Shown piece after piece: positions 1 through 6,342 of a DNA stretch of 8,670 nt. Below the pieces are notes generated by a model. It was not told the DNA's origin, searched no databases, and saw only the letters and a program-made list of their open reading frames with translations. A program made the position numbers and the translations under genes. Numbering within the stretch: the first letter of the stretch is position 1; every line of letters begins with the position of its first letter. This stretch comes from Paludibacter sp. UBA5753 (GTDB lineage: Bacteria; Bacteroidota; Bacteroidia; Bacteroidales; Paludibacteraceae). Location of the stretch: NCBI GenBank assembly GCA_002427615.1, contig DIFH01000012.1:9885-18554 (forward strand). The letters run 5' to 3'.

Positions 1-63
1 CATGTTAATCATGTCTGAAAAATAGAATCTATCAAGTAGAATTATTATTCGTTTTTTTATTGT

Positions 64-98
64 TTTGCGTGTTATATGCCGAAAAGTTATTAAATTTG
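64..98 (+). promoter_or_regulatory. Predicted Bacteroidota promoter of the Crp/Fnr gene
   Basis: TTTG at 64-67 and TAAATTTG at 91-98 match the Bacteroidota housekeeping promoter (-33 TTTG, -7 TAnnTTTG). The spacer is 23 bp, at the long end of the range known for this class. Transcription would start near 103-106. That leaves a leader of about 40 nt before the ATG at 147 and almost none before the ATG at 111, so the promoter also helps decide the start codon. It is a motif match only. Confidence 0.5.
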
Positions 99-146
99 TG
101 CTTTATAACAATGTTGTCAAACATATTTCATCTATCAAAGAGTATC

Positions 147-848
147 ATGGCTAAAAAACAAACGTCAGAATTAAAATCAATTGAAGAAATATTGACCTTT
201 TGGGATATTTTAACTCCCGATGAAAGACAATTTGTAAAAAACAATTACACTGTACATTTTTATAAGAAAAACGAAATAATTCACTGTGAGGGAGATACGC
301 CGACTCACATGATGATTTTAGCCGCAGGGAAAGTCAAAGTTTACAAAGACGGCGTTGGGAGTCGCACACAGATTATCCGTATGCTGAAACCCGGCGAACA
401 TTTCGGCTACCGTGCAATTATTGCCAACGAAACTTACAATACGAATGTAGCCGCATTCGAGGCAGCCACGGTTTATATGCTCAAGGCGGACGTTTTTATT
501 TCTATTCTCAAAAATAATATCGCTTTTTGTTACCGTTTTCTCGAAGAAATAGCCTCGGATTTAGGCGATTCCGATGCACGGACGGTTAATCTGACTCAAA
601 AACATATCCGTGGACGGTTGGCCGAAGCTTTATTATTACTTCGTAAAAATTACGGATTCGAAGAAGATGGGGCAACAATTAACATATATCTTTCCCGTGA
701 GGATCTGGCCAATTTGTCGAATATGACAACATCCAACGCTATCCGCACTTTATCAAATTTTGTAAATGAGCACATTATTGCCATGGACGGCCGGAAGTTG
801 AAAATTATCGATGAAAACAGCCTCCGCAAAATCAGTAAAATGGGTTAA
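147..848 (+). CDS. Crp/Fnr-family transcriptional regulator
   Basis: DNA-binding regulator of 233 residues, the usual length for Crp/Fnr proteins. Residues about 20-125 form the cyclic-nucleotide-binding-type beta-roll, with GKVKVY at 61-66 and GEHFGY at 83-88. A long dimerisation helix follows (about 125-145). The C-terminal winged helix-turn-helix lies around 183-211 (SREDLANLSNMTTSNAIRTL). The Glu and Arg-Ser that contact cAMP in E. coli CRP are not at the matching places: the segment reads GYRAII then NTNVAA. Only two cysteines are present (47 and 128), so an FNR-type 4Fe-4S cluster is not expected. The signal is therefore unknown; relatives in this phylum respond to redox, nitrosative or other stress. 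The frame is open back to position 60, but I chose the ATG at 147 because MAKK begins a typical N-terminus, AAAGAG sits just upstream, and the predicted promoter ends at 98. No target gene can be read from the context. Confidence 0.9.
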   Translation: MAKKQTSELKSIEEILTFWDILTPDERQFVKNNYTVHFYKKNEIIHCEGDTPTHMMILAAGKVKVYKDGVGSRTQIIRMLKPGEHFGYRAIIANETYNTNVAAFEAATVYMLKADVFISILKNNIAFCYRFLEEIASDLGDSDARTVNLTQKHIRGRLAEALLLLRKNYGFEEDGATINIYLSREDLANLSNMTTSNAIRTLSNFVNEHIIAMDGRKLKIIDENSLRKISKMG

Positions 849-953
849 AAAAAGCGCTTCATGCTATCAGAGTCATCCTGGCTTTATGAATTTACCTATC
901 TGATGCTTAACATTTAGCCGTAACTTTACGAATTTACGTTAAAAGTTTAAACA

Positions 954-987
954 TTGCGATTAAACCTCAGAATTATTTTTACCTTTA
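954..987 (+). promoter_or_regulatory. Possible promoter of the TPR-protein gene
   Basis: TTG at 954-956 and TACCTTTA at 980-987 (seven of eight positions of TAnnTTTG) are 23 bp apart. The predicted transcription start is near 993, giving a leader of about 19 nt before the ATG at 1012. The last base of the -7 box deviates from the consensus, so this is a tentative call. The rest of the 849-1011 gap shows no strong terminator. Confidence 0.3.
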
Positions 988-1011
988 CCCGTCAAAATTC
1001 AGGATATTTTT

Positions 1012-3228
1012 ATGAACTCAACTCAAATACATGCTACTTTTAAAACAGCGTTAAACTTTCTGGCAACAGGGAAATTAAAGAATGCATTTGATAAAACCTT
1101 ACAATTGGTCGACGAGTTACAAATTGGCGTTTATACCGATAGATGCAATGAATTGCAACAAAACTACCGATATTTGCTTAATTATTACGTTGACGGCGTA
1201 CAGGATCCGGAACGTAAAATTGTTTACAATAAATTGATTTCCAGATTATTTGTTTTGATTTCCGAATTGAGACAAGAACTTTTATTTCGTAATTCTACCA
1301 ATTTCGAATACACCCAACAAAGGTATTTCCCTCATACAAAACATTATACCACGGCTAACGAATTGCTGATTTCGTTAAACTATTTTCATACCCAAACAGC
1401 ATTAATTCAAAATCTTGAGGACATTCATGAAGTTGAATTGAAGCGATTGCGTTCCAATTACGAAACTTCTTTGTCGGAGCTTTTCAAAACTTTCTGGTTA
1501 ACGTCGAATTATCTAACGGACGAGAAATCCGTGTTTTCGAAAATTATACAAACTGATTATCCCGGGCTGTTGGAAAAAACTTTGCTCGTTTCGGCTCTCA
1601 CATTGAATCTTTGGCGCATGTTCGATGAAAGCAAACTCATGCTTTTGCTCGATTGCTGCATAGTTCAGAATCAGGAGGTAAAGCAGCGCGCATTAGTGGG
1701 CTTATGTTTTGTATTGGCAAAATACAATCGTTTTTTACCCTATTTTCCTTCCATACGCAATCGGTTGGTTTTATTGGCAGACGACAACCACATACTCGAA
1801 AATTTCCGGAATATTATTATCCAAATTATAGCTACGGTCGAAACCGATAAAATATCGAAAAAACTGCGGGAAGAAATTTTGCCCGAAGTAATGAAAATAA
1901 GTCCATTGATTAAAGACAAAATGGATGCAGAGAATTTGCTGAAATCGGATGAATGGGAAGAGGAAAATCCTGAATGGCAGGAAATTCTTGATAAGAGCGG
2001 AATCTCCGATAAATTGCAAGAACTTAGTGAATTGCAACTCGAAGGCGCCGATGTTTACATGAGTACTTTTTCGATGCTGAAAAATTTCCCTTTTTTCAAT
2101 GAACTCTCCAATTGGTTTGTGCCTTTCGACACACATTTTTCGGTAGTCAACGAACTTTTCGAAGCAGAAGAAAAATCTGTATTATCAGCATTTGTAGGTA
2201 ATAACGCCATGTGTAATTCCGATAAATATTCGTTCTGTCTGAGCATTCTACAAATGCCTGAGGCACAAAGAAGCATGCTTAAACAATCGTTCAAAATGGA
2301 ATCGGAGCAGTTGGAAGAAATGGCCAAAGACGAAGCCATTCTTACTCCCGATTTGCAGGCTAAGAATATTTCGAAACAATATGTTCAGGATTTGTTCCGT
2401 TTTTTTAAATTGCATCCCCAACGCGCCGACTTCTCCGATATGTTTGCTTCTGCGTTGTTTATGCACCGTTCTTTCTTATTCGATATTTTGTCGGCGAACA
2501 GCGATTTGAAAACGAGTGTGGCTGAGTATTATTTCGCTAAAAGTCATTACCGTCAGGCATTGGATTTATTCGAAGAACTATTATCCGAAGAAGAACCAAC
2601 GGCTGCTCTTTATCAAAAAATTGGATATTCGTACCAGCAAACTTCACAGCTCTCAAAAGCTTTGGATGCTTATTTAAAGGCGGATATTATTCATCCCGAC
2701 GACCTTTGGACAATACGCAAGATAGCCTTATGTTACCGTTTGTCAGGTAATTATGAAAAAGCGCTGGAATATTATCAACATGCTGATTTTTTAAAACCCA
2801 ATCAACAGTCAATCATTTTGCATATAGGGCAAAGTTTGGTTCAACTTGGAAAATTCAAAGAAGCTTTGAATATTTATTACAAGCTCGATGCGAATGATGA
2901 GGCGGATTTAAAGGTTTGGAGAGCTATAACCTGGTGTGCTTTTGTTTCAGGCAATCTATCCCAGGCTGAATATTATTCACAAAAAGTGATAGGTAGTGAA
3001 GATCCCAATGTTCAGGATATTTTGAATGCCGGACACATTGCCTGGTGTCAGAACAAATTCACGCAAGCTATTGAAAATTACCTGAAATGTGTAGAAATGA
3101 TTCAATATAACTGGGAAGTATTTCAGGATATGATGAACGAAGATAAACCACATTTACTCAACAATGGAATTGATGTTGACGACTATCCATTGATGTTGGA
3201 TGAGCTTATGTACAGAACTCTGGCATAA
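1012..3228 (+). CDS. Large TPR-repeat protein of unknown function
   Basis: A 738-residue protein with no signal peptide or membrane segment, so probably cytoplasmic. Residues about 504-705 hold around six tetratricopeptide repeats, each with the usual small/aromatic pattern; for example ALYQKIGYSYQQTSQLSKAL, then a unit starting near W566 with GNYEKALEYY, then one containing GKFKEALNIYY. TPR arrays bind proteins. The first 500 residues are predicted mostly helical and resemble no domain I can name. Parts near 190-300 could be a HEAT-like alpha-solenoid. An acidic WEEENPEWQEI stretch near 314-325 is followed by a distinctive segment at about 345-373 (GADVYMSTF to NWFVPFD). From memory, proteins with this layout occur widely in Bacteroidales as uncharacterised TPR proteins. 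The 67 bp gap to gldF has no clear promoter or terminator, so co-transcription is possible. Presence of the TPR array is sure; function is unknown. Confidence 0.85.
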   Translation: MNSTQIHATFKTALNFLATGKLKNAFDKTLQLVDELQIGVYTDRCNELQQNYRYLLNYYVDGVQDPERKIVYNKLISRLFVLISELRQELLFRNSTNFEYTQQRYFPHTKHYTTANELLISLNYFHTQTALIQNLEDIHEVELKRLRSNYETSLSELFKTFWLTSNYLTDEKSVFSKIIQTDYPGLLEKTLLVSALTLNLWRMFDESKLMLLLDCCIVQNQEVKQRALVGLCFVLAKYNRFLPYFPSIRNRLVLLADDNHILENFRNIIIQIIATVETDKISKKLREEILPEVMKISPLIKDKMDAENLLKSDEWEEENPEWQEILDKSGISDKLQELSELQLEGADVYMSTFSMLKNFPFFNELSNWFVPFDTHFSVVNELFEAEEKSVLSAFVGNNAMCNSDKYSFCLSILQMPEAQRSMLKQSFKMESEQLEEMAKDEAILTPDLQAKNISKQYVQDLFRFFKLHPQRADFSDMFASALFMHRSFLFDILSANSDLKTSVAEYYFAKSHYRQALDLFEELLSEEEPTAALYQKIGYSYQQTSQLSKALDAYLKADIIHPDDLWTIRKIALCYRLSGNYEKALEYYQHADFLKPNQQSIILHIGQSLVQLGKFKEALNIYYKLDANDEADLKVWRAITWCAFVSGNLSQAEYYSQKVIGSEDPNVQDILNAGHIAWCQNKFTQAIENYLKCVEMIQYNWEVFQDMMNEDKPHLLNNGIDVDDYPLMLDELMYRTLA

Positions 3229-3295
3229 ATAATAAACAGGTTATTTTTAGCTACATGCTTTCATTATCAGCAGATAATCAACCACAATTTATAGT

Positions 3296-4021
3296 ATGTT
3301 TACTATTTTCAAAAAAGAACTTCGTACATTTTTCAGCAATGCCACAGGGTACATAGTTGTTGGGATATTTTTGCTTTTAACCGGTTTGTTTCTTTGGGTT
3401 ATACCGGGAGAATTCAATATTCCGGATGCAGGCTATGCCAATGTGGACGGACTTTTTATTATATCGCCATGGTTATTTTTGTTTCTTTGCCCTGCCGTTA
3501 CCATGCGGCTTTTTGCCGAAGAGAAACAAACCGGAACCTGGGAACTGCTCACCACAAAACCCTTAAGTAAATGGGCTATAGTTTTCGGTAAATATTTAGC
3601 CGGATGGGTATTGGCGATGTTGGCGCTGCTTCCTACCATCCTATACTATTTTGTGGTTTTGTACCTGGCCGAACCGGCAGGGAATGTAGATGCCGGAGCA
3701 TTCTGGGGTTCGTTTACCGGACTCTTGTTTTTGGCTGCTGTTTATGTTGCTATTGGTATTTTTTCGTCATCGCTTTCAAACAATCAGATCATTTCGTTTG
3801 TTGTGGCAGTAGTCCTTTCGTTTTTTATGTTTTATGGTTTCGATTTACTGGGTAGCTTTTTTACTTCCGGACAATCGGTGCAAACACTTGAAAGCCTTGG
3901 GATTCATGCCCATTACAAATCAATGAGCCGTGGTGTAATCGATTCCCGCGATCTGGTTTATTTTCTGATTGTTACATTTATATTTTTGTTTTTTACCGAA
4001 AGAAAGGTTGTTAAAAGTTGA
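3296..4021 (+). CDS. gldF: GldF-like ABC-2 transporter permease
   Basis: Inner-membrane permease of 241 residues, full length for GldF. About six membrane segments are visible (roughly 17-37, 52-72, 97-127, 139-160, 163-188, 217-234). The stretch from FAEEKQTGTWELLTTKPLS (residues 73-91) to the GKYLAG at 98-103 is the conserved cytoplasmic loop of ABC-2 permeases and is very close to Flavobacterium GldF. Other GldF hallmarks are the N-terminus MFTIFKKEL, SLSNNQI near 159-165 and HYKSMSRGVIDSRD at 206-219. In gliding Flavobacteria GldF works with GldG and the ATPase GldA, a transporter whose substrate is not settled. Here neither gldG nor gldA is next door: surE begins 24 bp downstream. Non-gliding Bacteroidales also carry gldF, so gliding should not be inferred. 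Assignment to the family is firm; its physiological role here is not. Confidence 0.88.
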   Translation: MFTIFKKELRTFFSNATGYIVVGIFLLLTGLFLWVIPGEFNIPDAGYANVDGLFIISPWLFLFLCPAVTMRLFAEEKQTGTWELLTTKPLSKWAIVFGKYLAGWVLAMLALLPTILYYFVVLYLAEPAGNVDAGAFWGSFTGLLFLAAVYVAIGIFSSSLSNNQIISFVVAVVLSFFMFYGFDLLGSFFTSGQSVQTLESLGIHAHYKSMSRGVIDSRDLVYFLIVTFIFLFFTERKVVKS

Positions 4022-4045
4022 TTTTTTTTTAGAATTTAGAAGATT

Positions 4046-4816
4046 ATGACTAATGAAATAAAAAAGCCGTTGATATTAATTACAAACGATGATGGAGACA
4101 CGGCTAACGGCATAGAAGTTCTTACCCAACTGATGATGCAAATTGGAGATGTAATTGTAATGGCGCCCGACGGACCTCGCTCGGCTCAATCGAATGCGCT
4201 TACGGTAACGCATCCGATACGGTTTAAAAAATTAGAAGAACGTGAAGGATTGATACGTTATTCGTGTACAGGCACACCTACCGATTGTGTAAAACTGGCG
4301 CTCAACGAAGTGCTCGACCGCAAACCGGATTTGTTGGTTTCGGGTATCAATCACGGTTCAAATGCAGCCATTAATGTGATTTATTCGGGAACCATGGGCG
4401 CTGTGCTCGAAGGATGCGAAAACGGCATTTTGTCTATCGGTTTTTCTATCGTCGATCATTCGTTAAATGCCGATTTTAGCTATTTTAAATCTTACGTTCT
4501 GCAAATTACACGTTCGGCGCTTGCCAACGGATTGCCTTATGGCGTTTGTCTGAATGTAAACAGTCCTTGCGGGGAAATTAAAGGAATACGCGTTTCGCGA
4601 CAGTGTGTTGGACATTGGGACAAAGAATTTGCTAAACGAACCGATCCGCAGGGTAGGTCGTATTTTTGGTTGACAGGGCATTTCGAAAATCACGAACCCG
4701 AAGCTCTTGACACCGACGAATGGGCTTTGGCAAACGGATATATTTCGGTGGTTCCGACTAAAATCGACCTGACTGCTTACGATATGATTGAAACGGTAGC
4801 GAAGTGGGGATTATAG
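4046..4816 (+). CDS. surE: 5'/3'-nucleotidase SurE
   Basis: SurE removes phosphate from nucleoside 5'- and 3'-monophosphates, using a divalent metal, and is linked to stationary-phase and stress survival. At 256 residues it is of normal length. The metal site matches the Thermotoga enzyme: Asp15 and Asp16 in TNDDG, Ser46 in GPRSAQS, and Asn102 in SGINHGSN. Further family signatures are TGTPTDCVKLAL (75-86) and the glycine-rich IYSGTMGAVLEG after residue 109. There is no signal peptide, so it is cytoplasmic. It starts 24 bp after gldF, with a T9 tract but no hairpin in the gap, so the two are probably co-transcribed. In Bacteroides I recall surE being followed by lpxB; that gene is absent here and a small membrane protein follows instead. 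Confidence 0.96.
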   Translation: MTNEIKKPLILITNDDGDTANGIEVLTQLMMQIGDVIVMAPDGPRSAQSNALTVTHPIRFKKLEEREGLIRYSCTGTPTDCVKLALNEVLDRKPDLLVSGINHGSNAAINVIYSGTMGAVLEGCENGILSIGFSIVDHSLNADFSYFKSYVLQITRSALANGLPYGVCLNVNSPCGEIKGIRVSRQCVGHWDKEFAKRTDPQGRSYFWLTGHFENHEPEALDTDEWALANGYISVVPTKIDLTAYDMIETVAKWGL

Positions 4817-4906
4817 CAGCTCCTACTGTTCACTGGAGGACTTAAAGCAGTTTGGGTAATTGAATGGTTTTTGTTCTTTTTAGACGGATCTTTTAATACT
4901 CGAAAA

Positions 4907-5197
4907 ATGAATTTCAATAAATTCAATCATTTTTTATACGGATTTGTACCGGGACTGTTGTTGCCGATAGGATTTATGTGGTTATATCTCAATCGCTTTT
5001 ATCCCAACGATCTCCCTTTTTTTGAGATTATCAAACAAATTTTTCCGGGCGTATTAATGGGAAAGATTTTGCTGCTATCGGTTATACCCAATTTGCTTTT
5101 AGTTTTTATTTTCTACAAACAGGACAATTTTAAAATTGCCACAGGCATCATCATTGGCGCTATGCCTTACCTTATTTCGAGTTTTTTTATGATATAG
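4907..5197 (+). CDS. Small three-helix membrane protein, unknown function
   Basis: A 96-residue hydrophobic protein I do not recognise. Three membrane segments are visible at about 8-29, 47-70 and 76-95, with a short polar stretch (NRFYPNDLPFFE) between the first two and a KQDNFK loop between the last two. It has no cleavable signal peptide and no catalytic motif. The frame is open upstream to a TTG at 4871, but the ATG at 4907 gives a typical N-terminus (MNFNKFNHFLYGF) and is preferred. It lies 90 bp after surE on the same strand, without a clear promoter or terminator between, and converges on the outer-membrane protein gene. The coding call rests on the coherent membrane topology, the ATG start and the stop placement. 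Confidence 0.7.
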   Translation: MNFNKFNHFLYGFVPGLLLPIGFMWLYLNRFYPNDLPFFEIIKQIFPGVLMGKILLLSVIPNLLLVFIFYKQDNFKIATGIIIGAMPYLISSFFMI

Positions 5198-5214
5198 AAC
5201 TATTGAATAAAAAT

Positions 5215-5243
5215 CGCCTGCTTTTCACAGTGAAAAACAGGCG
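5215..5243 (-). terminator. Intrinsic terminator of the outer-membrane protein gene
   Basis: CGCCTG at 5215-5220 pairs with CAGGCG at 5238-5243. After one C/A mismatch, TTTTC pairs with GAAAA around a five-base loop. On the minus strand the hairpin is followed by ATTTTTATTC (complement of 5205-5214), a good U-tract 27 bp beyond the stop codon at 5270. The + strand side has no T-run, so it serves mainly the minus-strand gene, although it could partly stop transcripts coming from 5197. Confidence 0.85.
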
Positions 5244-5269
5244 AAAGGGTGTGGAATCAGTAAGAGAGT

Positions 5270-5926
5270 TTAAAATATCTTCCAACCGAGTGAAATGACA
5301 AAGTTTGTATTTGTTGTAGGACTGGTCTCCCAGGTAGCCTGGTAAATATCATTGATCAGATTGAACCTAAAATCGAGCGTGAGCATAAGTACATCTATTC
5401 CTGCACCGGCTTCCAACCCAATTTGAGAGTTTTTAAACTCACCCGTAAGTTTTTCTTTATCTATCCCATCTCCGTCGGTGAGATTATCAAACGAAATTTC
5501 GGAACCGGCATTTAACCGTAATTTTGGTCCGGCAAATACACGTAAATTGACTAATCTCAAATCTAAAACTTTGTATCCAATTAAAATCGGAATGTCAATC
5601 GTGTTGAAATTCACAAGTTCATTAACGCTAACATCCTGATTTTCTGCGTCCTGAACCGTCATTTCATATTCCTTCTTTTGCATGGAATAGAGTAGCTCAG
5701 GTTCAACGTAAAGTTTATCGAAAAAGATCCTTGCAAAAGCGCCTGCATGAAAGCCGTTGGCAAGCTCGGATTTGACGTTGCTTAAATTGTAGTCTCCACC
5801 TTGAACAGAACTGATATTATCAAATGATAGTGAAGAATTGTAGCCTGCTTTAATCCCAAAATTGAGTTGTGCCTCGGCAAAAGTTACCGAAAGTAATAGC
5901 ATTGCTATAAAAAATGTTTTTTTCAT
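5270..5926 (-). CDS. PorT-like outer-membrane beta-barrel protein
   Basis: A 218-residue predicted outer-membrane protein of the small Bacteroidota beta-barrel group (OMP_b-brl_2/PorT-like). A signal peptide is plain: MKK, a hydrophobic core, then AEA with cleavage before Gln20. The mature protein begins QLNFGIKAGYN, the typical first strand of this family. Alternating strands follow, including FARIFFDKLYVEPELLYS (about 64-81), FNTIDIPILIGYK (107-119), LRVFAGPKLRL (128-138) and the paired LEAGAGIDVLMLTLDFRFNL (161-180). It ends GWKIF, with the C-terminal Phe usual for barrels recognised by BAM. The loops are acidic (DGDGID near 151-156). It is a single gene, convergent with the upstream + strand genes and divergent from coaD. 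No specific substrate can be named; it could be a structural or small porin-like protein. Confidence 0.88.
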   Translation of the reverse strand: MKKTFFIAMLLLSVTFAEAQLNFGIKAGYNSSLSFDNISSVQGGDYNLSNVKSELANGFHAGAFARIFFDKLYVEPELLYSMQKKEYEMTVQDAENQDVSVNELVNFNTIDIPILIGYKVLDLRLVNLRVFAGPKLRLNAGSEISFDNLTDGDGIDKEKLTGEFKNSQIGLEAGAGIDVLMLTLDFRFNLINDIYQATWETSPTTNTNFVISLGWKIF

Positions 5927-5983
5927 GACTGTAAATTTTAGAATAATTAGAGTAATTAAATAACGATTGTTATGGAATAAATG

Positions 5984-5997
5984 TTGTATACAATCAA
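5984..5997. promoter_or_regulatory. Palindromic TTG-N8-CAA site upstream of the outer-membrane gene
   Basis: TTGTATACAA at 5984-5993 is a perfect 10 bp palindrome. Reading on to 5997 gives TTGTATACAATCAA, which matches the FNR-type box TTGAT-N4-ATCAA at eight of ten fixed positions. GATTGT at 5965-5970 and ACAATC at 5990-5995 form a second inverted repeat overlapping it. It lies 58-71 bp before the outer-membrane gene start. Possible operator, unproven. Confidence 0.25.
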
Positions 5998-6183
5998 AAA
6001 ATTAATATCGTTAAAAAAAAACGAATCTTCAAATTAAATTCATTTTATCGGCACATTTTATCAGCATTATGCGGTTGTGCGCTGGTATGCTTTTCAGGGT
6101 TTAAATTACCTGTAACGTTTGCCGAAGAAAAAACAGAATAACAGAATATTAAACGTATAAATTTGAAATTTGGGTTAGGGATA

Positions 6184-6200
6184 AATTTTGCTGCAAAATT
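6184..6200. repeat. 17 bp palindrome overlapping the minus-strand promoter
   Basis: AATTTTGC at 6184-6191 and GCAAAATT at 6193-6200 are exact inverted copies around a single T. The palindrome covers seven of the eight bases of the predicted minus-strand -7 box and the expected start point. That is the usual position of a repressor operator, but no binding protein is known. Confidence 0.5.
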
Positions 6201-6225
6201 AATTCTTTATTTTTCTAATCACAAA
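6194..6225 (-). promoter_or_regulatory. Predicted minus-strand promoter, likely for the outer-membrane gene
   Basis: On the minus strand, TTTG (6225-6222), a 20 bp spacer and TAATTTTG (6201-6194) match the Bacteroidota promoter exactly. Transcription would start near 6188, giving a leader of about 260 nt before the gene at 5926. I found no equally good promoter closer to that gene. The region is AT-rich, so a chance match is possible. Confidence 0.4.
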
Positions 6226-6247
6226 AAAAAATCAAACAATTTAGTTG

Positions 6248-6282
6248 TTTGTAAAAACTCGGAATTAAAATTCATATCTTTG
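6248..6282 (+). promoter_or_regulatory. Predicted coaD promoter
   Basis: TTTG at 6248-6251 and a perfect -7 box TATCTTTG at 6275-6282 are separated by 23 bp. The expected start is about 6287-6290, giving a leader of roughly 55 nt. The leader begins with the inverted repeats at 6287-6323. The promoter probably also serves the downstream protease gene. Confidence 0.6.
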
Positions 6283-6286
6283 CAAA

Positions 6287-6323
6287 CTGAACGTTTTAAG
6301 TTCAGAAAATTTGCACAAATTTT
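6287..6323 (+). repeat. Two abutting inverted repeats in the coaD leader
   Basis: CTGAAC (6287-6292) and GTTCAG (6300-6305) are exact inverted copies with a 7-base loop. Immediately after, AAAATTTG (6306-6313) and CAAATTTT (6316-6323) are exact inverted copies around CA. In RNA they would form two back-to-back stem-loops at the very 5' end of the coaD transcript. In DNA they could be an operator. The repeats are seen directly; a function is inferred. Confidence 0.6.
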
Positions 6324-6342
6324 GAGCCAATAATCAAGTTAT

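Larger units (their letters stand above)
5927..6342. other. 416 bp divergent intergenic region with promoters and inverted repeats
   Basis: An AT-rich region between the minus-strand outer-membrane gene and coaD. It holds a predicted coaD promoter (6248-6282), a predicted minus-strand promoter (6194-6225), a lone TAAATTTG at 6158-6165 without a partner box, and inverted repeats at 5984-5993, 6184-6200, 6287-6305 and 6306-6323. One frame from 5956 to 6141 is open and reads like a signal peptide, but it has no ATG, GTG or TTG start. I see no RNA gene, insertion sequence or complete protein gene. Confidence 0.7.

Noticed and set aside
1..12. Two in-frame minus-strand ATG codons within CATG-TTAAT-CATG at the left edge, possibly a divergent gene
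   Set aside because: Only four codons are visible and no convincing minus-strand promoter is present, so nothing can be supported.
60..146. Longer start for the Crp/Fnr protein (TTG at 60 or ATG at 111)
   Set aside because: The predicted -7 box at 91-98 lies inside this stretch, and the extra residues (rich in Leu, Phe, Cys) do not resemble a Crp/Fnr N-terminus.
852..906. Weak inverted repeats after the Crp/Fnr gene (AAGCGCTT; ATCAGA with TCTGAT) as a terminator
   Set aside because: The arms are short, one is bulged, the loop is about 27 bases, and no T-run follows.
1771..2466. Three minus-strand open frames across the TPR-protein gene
   Set aside because: They are shadows of a long, continuous, well-formed coding sequence on the + strand.
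4022..4030. T9 tract between gldF and surE as a terminator or phase-variable switch
   Set aside because: No hairpin precedes it, and it lies outside both coding sequences in a 24 bp gap; similar A/T runs occur elsewhere in the intergenic DNA.
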